The notes under the pieces are model-generated. The model did not search any database. It was not told where the DNA came from and saw nothing but the letters and a program-made list of their open reading frames with translations. Both the position numbers and the translations under genes were made by a program. From contig NZ_CALLWC010000054.1 of assembly GCF_938015785.1 (NCBI RefSeq), positions 1 to 64,000 on the forward strand: a stretch of 64,000 nucleotides of DNA, given 5' to 3'. Below, one piece after another: positions 34,797 to 43,492 of this stretch (position 1 is its first letter; every line of letters begins with the position of its first letter). This stretch comes from an uncultured Campylobacter sp. (lineage in GTDB: Bacteria > Campylobacterota > Campylobacteria > Campylobacterales > Campylobacteraceae).

Positions 34797-35990
34797 TTAA
34801 TGCGGGCAGATCTTTAGCGCCTCTTTTAGCCGCCCTAGCCCGTCTTTTAGCAGCGCCCTAGAGGTCGCGATATTTAGGCGCAAAAATTTCTCGCCGCCCT
34901 TGCCGTATTGCGCGCCGCAGGAGAGATACAGCCCCGTTTTTTCGCGGATGAAGCGCGCAAGCTCCGCGCTATCCTGCGTGTAAGCGCCCGCATCAAGCCA
35001 CATCAGATAAGTCGCGTCTTGCGGCACGACATGCACCTGCGGAAGCTCACGCGCAATAAATTCCGTCGCGAATTTGCGATTTTCGCTGAGGTATTCGCGC
35101 AGCGCGTCCAGCCACGGCGCACCCTTCGTAAATGCGGCGATCGCTCCTTGGACGCCGAAAAAATTCGGCTCGGCGATGTCGTCGGAATTTAGCGCCTTTG
35201 AAATTTTATGACGCAAGCGCTTATCTGCGGCAAAGACCGCCGCACTTTGCAGCCCCGCGATGTTAAACGCCTTGGTTGGCGCGATTATGCTAGCCGAAAT
35301 CCTCTCGCAGATCTTGCTTGCCGCAGCAAATGGCGTGTAACGCACGCCAGGCTCGGTCAGATCGCAATGCACCTCGTCGCTAAGCACCGTCACGCCGTGC
35401 TTCTCGCACAGCTCACCGATGCGGGCAAGGTCATCTCTGCTAAAGGTGCGACCGACCGGATTGTGCGGGTTGCAAAGGATAAAAAGCGTCGTCTGCGGAT
35501 CGGCAAGCTTAGCCTGTAGATCCTCCCAATTGATGCTATAATCGCCGTTAGCGTAGGCAAGCTCATTCTCCACAGGCACGCGGGCGGCGTTTTTAATGCA
35601 GTAGTAAAAGCAGTTGTAAACGGGGCTCATCAGTAGCACGTTCTCGGCGGGCGAGGTGAGCTTGCGGATGATCGAATCGATCGCGGGCAGCGTGCCATTT
35701 GCGTAGATCAGCCACTCCTTTTGGATTTCATAATCGTGACGCGCGAGCCACCAGCCTTGATACGCGCTGCGCCACTCATCATCTACAAGCGAATAGCCTA
35801 AAACTCGCTCGTTCAGCCGCTTTTGCAGAGCCTCGATGATCTCGGGCGCTACGGCAAAGTCCATATCCGCGACCCACATCGGAAGCTCGCTCTCGCCTAC
35901 GTCCCATTTAAGCGACTTCGTGCCGCGGCGATTTGGCAGAGTGTCGAAGTCGTATTTCTCCTTGCCACTTATAAAATCAAAAAGTCCCAT
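34797..35990 (-). CDS. patB: MalY/PatB-type cystathionine beta-lyase / aminotransferase
   Basis: 397 residues, PLP-dependent fold type I, class I/II. The family start GLFDF...LPNRRGTKSLKWD, then LPMWVADMDFAVAP, LILCNPHNPVGRTFS-like FILCNPHNPVGRTF, SDEVHCDL and the PLP lysine in APTKAFNIAGLQ are present. It is likely to be a C-S lyase that splits cystathionine or cysteine, releasing homocysteine or sulfide. It starts one base after the DUF3737 stop codon. Confidence 0.9.
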   Translation of the reverse strand: MGLFDFISGKEKYDFDTLPNRRGTKSLKWDVGESELPMWVADMDFAVAPEIIEALQKRLNERVLGYSLVDDEWRSAYQGWWLARHDYEIQKEWLIYANGTLPAIDSIIRKLTSPAENVLLMSPVYNCFYYCIKNAARVPVENELAYANGDYSINWEDLQAKLADPQTTLFILCNPHNPVGRTFSRDDLARIGELCEKHGVTVLSDEVHCDLTEPGVRYTPFAAASKICERISASIIAPTKAFNIAGLQSAAVFAADKRLRHKISKALNSDDIAEPNFFGVQGAIAAFTKGAPWLDALREYLSENRKFATEFIARELPQVHVVPQDATYLMWLDAGAYTQDSAELARFIREKTGLYLSCGAQYGKGGEKFLRLNIATSRALLKDGLGRLKEALKICPH

Positions 35991-35991
35991 C

Positions 35992-36834
35992 TTACGCCCT
36001 TAATTCAGTAATAATTTCAGTTTTAGACGCGTCGGTAGAGCCATCTAGGATCAGTTCGCCGATGCTTTCCGCGCGGATCAGCCCGCTGCTCGGATTCTTG
36101 ACGCTATTGATCGCGCCTTTTACCTCGGCATGTACGTCGCTGTATTCAAACGCTAGCGTCGTATTTATAAGCTCGCAGTCTTGCAGGCGCAAATTTTGCA
36201 TATAGCAAAAGCCCTGCAGGCTCTCGATCTTGCAGTTTCGCAGCGTCACGTTTTTAGAATTCCACCCGAAGTACTCGCCCGCGATGAAACAGTCCTCGAT
36301 GAGGATATTTTCGCAGTTCCAAAATGCGTCCTTGGATAGGAGCTTGGAGTTTTTGATCGTTACGTTTCTGCAGCCGTCAAAGCAGTAATCTCCGAAGAGC
36401 GATAGATTTTCGATGCTTAAGTTTTCGCAATCAAGCCCGAAATAAGCGCCCTTTGCGGTGACGTTTTTAAGCGACACGTCGCTGCAGTGCCACAAGGTCT
36501 CTTGCGCATCGTGAAATTCTACGTTTTGCAACGCGGCGTCTTTTACGCGGCGAAGCCCCTTAGGCGCGCCGTAGAGGCAGTCTTTTAGCACCACGCCGCG
36601 GCTATACCAGATCCCTGCGCGCGCGACCTCGTCGAATAAGCAGTCCTGCGCGCGGATATTTTCGGCGTACCAAAACGGATATTTCCACTCAAATTTACAG
36701 TTTTGCGCGACGATATTTGCGCTGTGCTTTAGCGGCGACTCGCCCTCGCCGAAAACGGAATTTTCGATCCGCAGATCCTTTGCGCCGAACAGCGCGCGCT
36801 CGCCGCCAAAGTGCTTTTGTCTTAATATTTGCAT
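35992..36834 (-). CDS. DUF3737 right-handed beta-helix protein
   Basis: 280 residues made of about a dozen short repeats (for example NVTIKNSKLLSKDAFWNCENI, ENILIEDCFIAG) that alternate hydrophobic strands and polar turns, as in pectate-lyase-like parallel beta-helices. DUF3737 genes are usual in gut bacteria; the function is unknown. It is cotranscribed with patB. No signal peptide, so probably cytoplasmic. Confidence 0.8.
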   Translation of the reverse strand: MQILRQKHFGGERALFGAKDLRIENSVFGEGESPLKHSANIVAQNCKFEWKYPFWYAENIRAQDCLFDEVARAGIWYSRGVVLKDCLYGAPKGLRRVKDAALQNVEFHDAQETLWHCSDVSLKNVTAKGAYFGLDCENLSIENLSLFGDYCFDGCRNVTIKNSKLLSKDAFWNCENILIEDCFIAGEYFGWNSKNVTLRNCKIESLQGFCYMQNLRLQDCELINTTLAFEYSDVHAEVKGAINSVKNPSSGLIRAESIGELILDGSTDASKTEIITELRA

Positions 36835-37264
36835 GGCTTTCCTTAGATTTAAAATTTATTTCAGATTATACAAAGAATTTCAAAATTCCGCGTAGCTTAG
36901 GCGTATGAAACGCAAGCGAATTTTAAAAATTTTAAAATTTAGAGGCGGCGGGGGGCTAAATTTGACGCGCCTCGGTAGTGGTTACGAAACATATGCGGCG
37001 AATGCGCGGCAAATAGCCGCGCGCTTATAAAGGCGTTTTTGTAAACGCCCTAATGAAGCGCGCCTAGATCACTACGGCTATTCGCGTATTCGTTTAGGCA
37101 CCCATATCTGCCCACGATAGGCACCACTTGAAAGCCGAATAAAAATTTATCGCGAGCGGCGCCTTATAAAATTTGTAAAATTTTCTACAATCAACGTGCA
37201 AGTTCCCCTAAAGCGTCGTGTCTGAAAAAGCGCAAATTTTACCCCGCACACAAACTGGGCGCGT
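36835..37264. other. Intergenic with nested hairpin
   Basis: 430 bases. Besides the nested hairpin at 37019-37063 nothing is recognised. Confidence 0.45.
37019..37063. repeat. Nested inverted repeat (two-tier hairpin)
   Basis: Outer arms GCGCGCTT (37019-37026) and AAGCGCGC (37056-37063) enclose inner arms GGCGTTT (37032-37038) and AAACGCC (37043-37049). Both tiers are perfect. It may be the body of a structured RNA or a terminator that reads both ways. Confidence 0.55.
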
Positions 37265-37744
37265 CTAATGCTCGTGGTGATGCAAGTGGATGTCTTCGCC
37301 GCGGTCTCGATCTGTAGCGCGCTTTCGTAGATCAAAATACACAAAAAGCCCGCTAGGCTCGCCATCCTCGTAAATTTCAAGTTTGTAGCGCATTACGGCG
37401 TGCGTGCACACTGCAACGTCAAGCGTCGCTTCATAGCCGTCTGCGCTGCGCTTTAGCGGGAATTCCGCATTGCCCATATTCATACTCACGCCCGAAATTT
37501 TAACGCTCGGATTTTTCAGCTCACGCGAAATTCCGCTTATTTTTAGCTCGTTTGCTCCCGCTTCGATCGGATGGCGCGCTACGCTAAAGAGCGCCTTCTG
37601 CCCGCCCGCGTTAGTCTCGCAGTCCTGTGCGGCTAGATTGCAACCAAGACGCGTCCTTATATCCTTGAATAATGCATCGCTCTCATCCGCGCCAAATCCT
37701 AAAGTAGCGGCGAAAATCAAGCTAAAACGTAGAGCCTTTATCAT
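37265..37744 (-). CDS. Periplasmic protein with His-rich tail
   Basis: 159 residues. A signal peptide (ALRFSLIFAATLGFG) is followed by two Cys in LGCNLAAQDCE, a beta-sandwich-like body with strands such as NELKISGISREL and VKISGVSMNMGNAEFPL, and an end DIHLHHHEH that looks metal-binding. The body recalls FixH/YtkA-type Ig-like domains (MNMG), but I cannot assign it. A role in copper or nickel handling is a guess from the His tail. Confidence 0.55.
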   Translation of the reverse strand: MIKALRFSLIFAATLGFGADESDALFKDIRTRLGCNLAAQDCETNAGGQKALFSVARHPIEAGANELKISGISRELKNPSVKISGVSMNMGNAEFPLKRSADGYEATLDVAVCTHAVMRYKLEIYEDGEPSGLFVYFDLRKRATDRDRGEDIHLHHHEH

Positions 37745-37860
37745 TATGATCCTTTGTAAATGAAATTTGTACGCAATTTTAGCAGAAAATTCCGCGCCTA
37801 TTAAAAATATTTATTAAAATTTTAGCTAAAATAACGATATCTTTTACGAAAGGACGAAAA

Positions 37861-38223
37861 ATGGCTGAGTTTTTAATCAAAGACGCCAAGGACGGCTGCA
37901 AATTCGATCTACTTTATGACGGGCACGTACTGTGCACCTCCGAGGTTTACACGAGCAAGGCCGCTTGCAAAAACGGCATCGAAAGCGTCGCAAAAAACGC
38001 CGCACTAAATAAGATCGAGGATCAAATCGCGGGCGGCGAAAAGCTAAACAATCCGAAATTTGAGCTTTACACCGATAAAGCAGGTAAGGTTCGCTTCCGC
38101 CTAACGGCCAGCAACGGACAGATCATCGCCGTTAGCAAGGATTTTGAGGCTAAGGCGGACGCTCTGAAAGTAATAGAGCTTATCGTAAAACAGGCTCCGA
38201 AAGCCAAGATCAAGGAGGCGTAA
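37861..38223 (+). CDS. yegP: YegP-type protein, two DUF1508 repeats
   Basis: 120 residues with two copies of the DUF1508 unit: FDLLYDGHVLCTSEVYTSKAACKNGIESV and FRLTASNGQIIAVSKDFEAKADALKVI. YegP-like proteins are small cytosolic proteins of unknown role. It is separated by three bases from the next gene. Confidence 0.85.
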   Translation: MAEFLIKDAKDGCKFDLLYDGHVLCTSEVYTSKAACKNGIESVAKNAALNKIEDQIAGGEKLNNPKFELYTDKAGKVRFRLTASNGQIIAVSKDFEAKADALKVIELIVKQAPKAKIKEA

Positions 38224-38226
38224 ATA

Positions 38227-38673
38227 ATGGACATAAACGGACTTGTAAATATGGTCTCTGCGCTCAAAAGCGACGATAAAAATTTAAGAGAATTTCAAAG
38301 CGGTCCAGTCGCTTTTATCGAAAAATTTCTAGGCGTGGATCTACCTGACGATCAGATAAATGCGATAATTGCGGGCATCAGCTCAAATTTTTTAAGCAAA
38401 AACGAAAGCGGCGGATCTAGCTCGCTAGGCTCGATGCTGGGCGATCTTTTAGGAGGCGGCGAAGACGTGCAAGCAAACGCTGTCGATAGCAAAGGCGTGG
38501 ATTTTAGCGCGCTGATCGGCAAAATCGCAAGCGCCAAGCTCGACCTAAACGGCGACGGCAAAGTCGATATCAACGACGCAAGTAGCTTTTTGGGCGATCT
38601 TTTAGGAGGCGGCGCAAACGGCGAAGACAAGGGGTTAAATTTAGGCGGCCTGCTAAAAACGTTTAAAATTTAA
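38227..38673 (+). CDS. Small protein with Nif11/NHLP-like N-terminus and an EF-hand
   Basis: 148 residues. The first ~50 residues (FQSGPVAFIEKFLGVDLPDDQI) recall leader peptides of the Nif11/nitrile-hydratase type. The middle and C-terminal parts contain two copies of LGDLLGGG and between them DLNGDGKVDINDA (106-118), a good dockerin-type calcium loop. It is not a known RiPP precursor as no Cys-rich core follows. Function unknown; probably cotranscribed with yegP. Confidence 0.6.
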   Translation: MDINGLVNMVSALKSDDKNLREFQSGPVAFIEKFLGVDLPDDQINAIIAGISSNFLSKNESGGSSSLGSMLGDLLGGGEDVQANAVDSKGVDFSALIGKIASAKLDLNGDGKVDINDASSFLGDLLGGGANGEDKGLNLGGLLKTFKI

Positions 38674-39170
38674 ACGAGGATAAATTTCAAACGCAGGCCG
38701 GATTTTGCGCGACGATGTTTAAATTTACGGCGCGCTATTTTAATCCGTGCCTGCACCGTTTAACGCTTGCGTGAAGGGTTTAAATTTATGCTGTATTGCG
38801 CGTAAAAACCTCGCGCTTAATTAAGGCGGGCTCAAATTTAAAGCAAAAGTTATTTAAAATTTAAGCCCGTTTCGCCTTTGCAGCGTTTTGTTTATGGCAC
38901 CTTGACGGAGCGCCCCGCTCGATCCTCTTTAAACCCTCGCTTCAAGATGAAACAATCTCAAATGCCGCTTAAATTTTATCTTTGTCTTTCAAGCGTCCGC
39001 TTTAAATTTAGTCGCTCTTTGGCTCGGTTTCATTTCGCTACCCATTCAAATTCCCGCGCAGCGCGTCAAAGCATATAGTCAAATTTTATCAAAATTTTAA
39101 AAACGGCTATAAATTAAGCGCGAAAGAGTTCGCCTAAAAAGGATATATTTTATTTCTATTTACTGTTTAG
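38674..39170. other. Intergenic, no gene recognised
   Basis: About 500 bases, RAATTY-rich, with no supported gene; the candidate promoter and small RNA follow at 39175-39248. Confidence 0.5.
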
Positions 39171-39174
39171 GTAG

Positions 39175-39180
39175 TATAAT
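39175..39180 (+). promoter_or_regulatory. -10 box of a candidate small RNA or of moaC
   Basis: TATAAT with AT-rich sequence upstream. Transcription would start near 39187. Confidence 0.55.
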
Positions 39181-39186
39181 CGTTCT

Positions 39187-39248
39187 CGTCCGACAAGATA
39201 AAACCTCCTTTTTGTATGAAGCCCGAGCGTAAAAGCTCGGGCTTTTTT
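39187..39248 (+). ncRNA. Candidate ~60-nt RNA with anti-Shine-Dalgarno loop
   Basis: Between the -10 box and a strong rho-independent terminator there is a tract of about 35 bases containing ACCTCCTTTTT, complementary to the ribosome-binding sites of many genes here. ACAA and TTGT flanking it could form a small stem that shows CCUCC in the loop. The unit is an independent small RNA or a moaC leader that terminates early. No protein is encoded. Confidence 0.45.
39220..39248 (+). terminator. Rho-independent terminator upstream of moaC
   Basis: AGCCCGAGC pairs with GCTCGGGCT around six bases, followed by a run of T. It is one of the strongest terminators in the window and does not follow a protein-coding gene. 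Confidence 0.85.
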
Positions 39249-39296
39249 TATACCCGAAATTCTGCTATAATCCCGCCAAAAACCGCAAGGAATTTT

Positions 39297-39767
39297 ATGC
39301 TTACACATATAGACGAAAACAATATGCCGCGCATGGTAGATGTCGGCGCCAAGGACGAGAGCGAGCGCGTAGCCACCGCTAGCGGTATCATACGAATGAG
39401 TGCGGAGGCTTTTGCCGCCGTTAAGCAAAACACGGCCAAAAAAGGCCCTGTGCTTCAAACTGCCGTCGTTGCCGCGATAATGGGCGCTAAAAAGACGAGC
39501 GAGCTAATACCTATGACTCATCCGCTTACGATTACTTCGATTAAAACGGATATCGAGGAGCTTGCGAGCGAGTGTGCGTTTAAGCTTTTTGTAACGGTGA
39601 AAATCACGGGCAAAACGGGCGTCGAGATGGAAGCGCTAACGGGCGTGAGCGTAGGGTTGCTGACGATTTACGATATGCTAAAAGCGATAGATAAATCGAT
39701 GCAGATCACCGACATCGTGCTGCAACGCAAAGAGGGAGGCAAGAGTGGCGTGTATACTAGGAGCTGA
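39297..39767 (+). CDS. moaC: Cyclic pyranopterin monophosphate synthase MoaC
   Basis: 156 residues from MLTHIDENNMPRMVDVGAK with AAGGA upstream; the longer frame starts inside the terminator. It catalyses the second half of the first step of molybdopterin synthesis together with MoaA. Family motifs SELIPMTHPL, KTGVEMEALTG, LTIYDMLKAIDK are complete. It supplies cofactor needed by the molybdenum reductases encoded further right. It leads the moaC-DUF493-coiled-coil cluster conserved in Campylobacter. Confidence 0.95.
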   Translation: MLTHIDENNMPRMVDVGAKDESERVATASGIIRMSAEAFAAVKQNTAKKGPVLQTAVVAAIMGAKKTSELIPMTHPLTITSIKTDIEELASECAFKLFVTVKITGKTGVEMEALTGVSVGLLTIYDMLKAIDKSMQITDIVLQRKEGGKSGVYTRS

Positions 39768-40005
39768 AAAACCAAAAATCGACTACCCACTCTTTTGGGA
39801 ATACAAAATCATCCTAGACGCAAGCACCCAAAAGCGCGAGCAGATCGATGAAATTTTAAGGGGCGAAAATTACAAAATAGACTTTTCGCGCTTTTCAAAC
39901 GGCGGAAAATATATGAGCTTCAACGCAAGCGTCTTCGTAAATAGCGATACGCACAGAAATGAAATTTTCGAGCGCTTAAAGGCTCATTTTAAATACATAC
40001 TGTAG
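39745..40005 (+). CDS. DUF493 (YbeD-like) protein
   Basis: 86 residues from a GTG start with GGGAGG nine bases before it; it overlaps moaC by 23 bases. The fold is the small ferredoxin-like DUF493/YbeD domain, here with FWEYKIILDAS and SFNASVFVNSD. In C. jejuni the same gene follows moaC. Confidence 0.85.
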   Translation: MACILGAEKPKIDYPLFWEYKIILDASTQKREQIDEILRGENYKIDFSRFSNGGKYMSFNASVFVNSDTHRNEIFERLKAHFKYIL

Positions 40006-40013
40006 GAGAGGAT

Positions 40014-41273
40014 ATGAAGGAAAAACTGATAGAAAAATTCGGCGCCGATCTCGCGCAAATTTCACAAGCCGAGCTAGCCTCATATGTGCAAGAGCTCGCC
40101 TTGCAAGAAGCCGCGAAGGCTTTGTGTGAGCTTGACGACGAGAGTAAAAGCGCCAAAAGCACGCAATTAATCCTAGACTTCGCAGACGAGTTAAAAGACG
40201 CGGGCGCGCTTAGCGATGAGACGGCAGAAGCCCTACTTAACGGCGTTAAAAAGGCGCTGTGCGACGAGGACGAGCAGGCTCTTTACAAGCTCATCTACGA
40301 CTACGATGATCTACGCAAAAAGATCGCTTGTAAGCAAAAGGCGATTAAAACCCTAGTTCTGCGCAGCTACGACGATCTAGATACCGCGCTGCAAAACGCA
40401 AGCGAAACAGAAGCAAAAGAGCACATAGGCGCGGCGCTACAGCGAGCGATTGCGAGCAAACTTCCGCTTGCGGACGTGCTGAAAGAAGCGAGTGAACTGG
40501 CCTTCATAAGCGTGCTAGAAAGCGGCACCGACATCGAGGATACCGCGCACGAGACGGCGAAAAACATCGCATCTTCGGCTATAGGCGACGGAGAATTTAC
40601 AAAATTCCGCACTAAAGAAATTTCAAAAATCATCATAAATCGCGCGATTTTCGTCGCAAACGAGAGCAAAAATACAGCCTCTGCGCTGATTAGAGGCGCG
40701 ATTTTAGGCTGCTACGACGGCATAAACAAAGCCGCCGAAAGATACCGCGACGAGCTAAGTTTCTCGCCGGCAAGCGACGCACAGAGCCTAGAGAACGAAA
40801 GGCTTCAAATTTCGCAGATGAGCGAGCTATTTAGCGCCGTGCTAAGCGACGCGGTCGCAAGCTCGGAGGAGCCCGCTAAAAGCGAGATCGCCAAGATCGC
40901 CGATGAAGAATTTGGAGGCTACCTGGCTAAATTTAGAAAAATTTCAAACGATCTTGCCGAGCAGCTAAGCGCCAAAATCGGTGAGATCGAGCTTGGCGAG
41001 CGCGCGAAAAAGGCGAGCGCCAAAGCGCGCGAAATCACTCAAGAACTGAGCCAAAAAAGCGCCAAAATCATCGAAAACCTCGATCTGGACGAGAAGCTCG
41101 ACGCAATCAAAAAAGAGCTTAGCGAATTTGAAAAGAAAATGAGCCAAAAATTTGCCGAGCTAAAAAGCTCCGACGTCGCCAAAAACGTAAGCGAAAGGGC
41201 GCGTGAGATGAGCGCTAAGGCTTACGAGGCCGCAAAAGAAACGATCGCCAAGCTAAAGTCCAAAAAAGACTAA
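40014..41273 (+). CDS. Conserved Campylobacter helical protein (DUF6781-like)
   Basis: 419 residues, nearly all helical and rich in Ala, Glu and Lys, with coiled-coil stretches over the last ~150 residues (LSQKSAKIIENLDLDEKLDAI onward). No signal or membrane segment. It lies in the place where C. jejuni has a similar gene after moaC and the DUF493 gene, so it is ancestral, but its role is unknown. Eight bases separate it from the DUF493 gene. Confidence 0.75.
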   Translation: MKEKLIEKFGADLAQISQAELASYVQELALQEAAKALCELDDESKSAKSTQLILDFADELKDAGALSDETAEALLNGVKKALCDEDEQALYKLIYDYDDLRKKIACKQKAIKTLVLRSYDDLDTALQNASETEAKEHIGAALQRAIASKLPLADVLKEASELAFISVLESGTDIEDTAHETAKNIASSAIGDGEFTKFRTKEISKIIINRAIFVANESKNTASALIRGAILGCYDGINKAAERYRDELSFSPASDAQSLENERLQISQMSELFSAVLSDAVASSEEPAKSEIAKIADEEFGGYLAKFRKISNDLAEQLSAKIGEIELGERAKKASAKAREITQELSQKSAKIIENLDLDEKLDAIKKELSEFEKKMSQKFAELKSSDVAKNVSERAREMSAKAYEAAKETIAKLKSKKD

Positions 41274-42385
41274 ATGGGCGCCGCAGGCGCGAAATCCCTA
41301 ACGGTAAACACTCGGCGCTCGCTGCTTTGCGCTGCAAAATTTACTAGCATGCCTTAAAGCTCGCGCGCCCTAAAAGAAAGGAGCTTTCGTTAGAGTTTGC
41401 GAGGCCTGCGCAGAATTCTTTATGCGCTTTAACGGCGCTATAAAATTCCATGCTGATAAAGAATTTTACGAATTTTGCATAACTAAATTTAGATGCGCGC
41501 TGCAAAATTACGTGCCGCCAAAAATCCTACGGCGATGCGAGACCCTGGTCCAACCAAATCTTGCCGCAGTGATAAAATTCTAAGTGCAAAATTTTATAGC
41601 TGTCAGAGCATATATAAAATTCCAAAAACGGCGCGGATTTTTAAGCTTGAAATTTCATCGCGTAGATTTGCGTAGCAGAATTTTAAAATTCTAAACGCGT
41701 AAAATTTTAAAATTCCATCCAAAATGATACGGTACGGCTTGCAGTTTGAAATTTTATCCCGACGCGCGCAAATGAAATTTCGCGAGATAAACTCTACGAA
41801 AAAGCACTTGCGGCGTTTGACATTTCTGCGACCATTTCAATTCCCACAACGAAATTTCATTGCAGCACAAGATGCAGTGGTGTAGTACCTTTTGCCAAGT
41901 TAATAATTAGAATTTATGCGCCACAAAATACCAACGCGACTCACCTCAAATCATAGCGACATCCGAGCCCATTTTATCGTACGATTTGATTGCGCAAATT
42001 TCAAACTGCTCTTATCTGCCCAAACCGAGCGCCTGGTGTAAATAAAATTCTACCGGATTTATCGTTGCGTAAATTTAAAACCGCGCCCCTGCTCTATTTA
42101 GGCGCAGAGGCGCCTTATTTATACAACGTCGCACTTGGATTTGGATAAATCCACTACTTTCACACAGCAATGCCTCGTTTACGCCACGATAAAATTCTGC
42201 GAAATCTCCGCTAAATTTTATCCCTAAATTACAAAGCCCAATTCTATTTTAAAGGCGACGGGCGTCCTTAAATTTCACGGCAAATTCCAAATAGATCGCG
42301 TCTGCAAAATCCGGCAATCCAAAATAAAATTCTAAAAATTTAACCAAATTTCGCTAAAATCGCCGCAAAATTTTAAGGAGAAAAG
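41274..42385. other. 1.1-kb intergenic region saturated with RAATTY
   Basis: No supportable gene. By eye it holds 29 RAATTY words, about one per 38 bases, spread over its length rather than in a strict array. No direct repeat with constant spacing is visible, so this is not CRISPR or a minisatellite. Confidence 0.7.
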
Positions 42386-43195
42386 ATGAAAAAATTAGCT
42401 CTTTTAATATCCTTTGCTGCGATGATAATTTTTACCGGCTGCGCGAGTACCACGCAAGGCGGCGCCGTAGGCATCGACCGCTCGCAATTCATCACCGTAA
42501 GCGAAGCTGAAATGGATCAAAGTGCCGCGCTTGCCTACAGGCAGATTACCGCCCAAGCAAACGCCAAGCACGTCCTAAATACCGATAAAAAGCTAACTGA
42601 TCGCGTTAGAGGCATCTCGAAGCGCCTAATCGCTCAAGTCGGCGCATTTCGCAAAGACGCACTGAAATGGAACTGGCAGGTAAACGTCATCAACGACCCT
42701 ACGATCAATGCTTGGTGTATGCCTGGCGGTCGCATCGTCGTATATACTGGCATCATCGAAAAGCTTAAACTTACCGATGCCGAGCTGGCTGCCATTTTGG
42801 GACACGAGATGTCGCACGCACTGCGCGAACACAGTCGCGAGCGAGCCTCGACTGAGCAGATGAAAGATGTCGGTATCGCTGTAGCAAGCTCCGCAGCAGG
42901 GCTTGGAGATCTAGGCTCAGCGGCTTTGAACATGGCGGCTCAATACACATTCACGCTGCCGTTTTCGCGTACACATGAAACTGAGGCCGATCTGATGGGT
43001 GTCGAGCTGATGGCGCGCGCAGGATACGATCCGAGGGCCGCGATAAACGTCTGGGAGAAGATGAATAAACTAAATGAGAGCCATCCGCTTAAATTTATGT
43101 CCACACACCCTTCAAACGACGATCGCATCGCCGATCTGAAAGAGGTGATGCCGAAAGTCTTGCCGCTTTACGAGGCTGCCACAAGAAATAGATAG
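42386..43195 (+). CDS. M48 metalloprotease lipoprotein
   Basis: 269 residues. A lipobox FTGC at Cys19 puts it in the envelope. The zinc motif HEMSH is at 140-144 and the third ligand lies in HETEADLMG. Family LoiP/YcaL: envelope proteases that clear misfolded outer-membrane proteins. An AAGGAG precedes the ATG. Confidence 0.9.
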   Translation: MKKLALLISFAAMIIFTGCASTTQGGAVGIDRSQFITVSEAEMDQSAALAYRQITAQANAKHVLNTDKKLTDRVRGISKRLIAQVGAFRKDALKWNWQVNVINDPTINAWCMPGGRIVVYTGIIEKLKLTDAELAAILGHEMSHALREHSRERASTEQMKDVGIAVASSAAGLGDLGSAALNMAAQYTFTLPFSRTHETEADLMGVELMARAGYDPRAAINVWEKMNKLNESHPLKFMSTHPSNDDRIADLKEVMPKVLPLYEAATRNR

Positions 43196-43492
43196 TCTTG
43201 CGATTTAAAATTTCGCAAGAGCTTGCGCGCTAAGGTTTTTTAAGTAGCAGGTTTTATCGTCGCATTTAAATTCCTTAATGGGCTTGCGCGCGGCGCTAGG
43301 ATTATCCGCCGCCGCGCTAGAGCTCTATCGCGATAAAATCTCGCCGTGACAAAGGTCTGCCGCAGCGCGAAATTTTAAATTACCGCAAAATTCTACGCAC
43401 GGGCGCGAGGCATTTTCCATATCTTTTGGATTTTAAAGCGTTTTTGGATATAATCATAAATATTTATTTTTAAATTTCAAAGGATAAGAAAT

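Noticed and set aside
39187..39296. Molybdenum cofactor riboswitch upstream of moaC
   Set aside because: The leader is too short and lacks the conserved Moco RNA architecture; a small RNA or attenuator fits better.
41274..42385. Possible CRISPR or minisatellite array in the long gap
   Set aside because: The repeated words are only six bases long, occur at irregular spacing and on a palindrome, with no conserved repeat-spacer unit.
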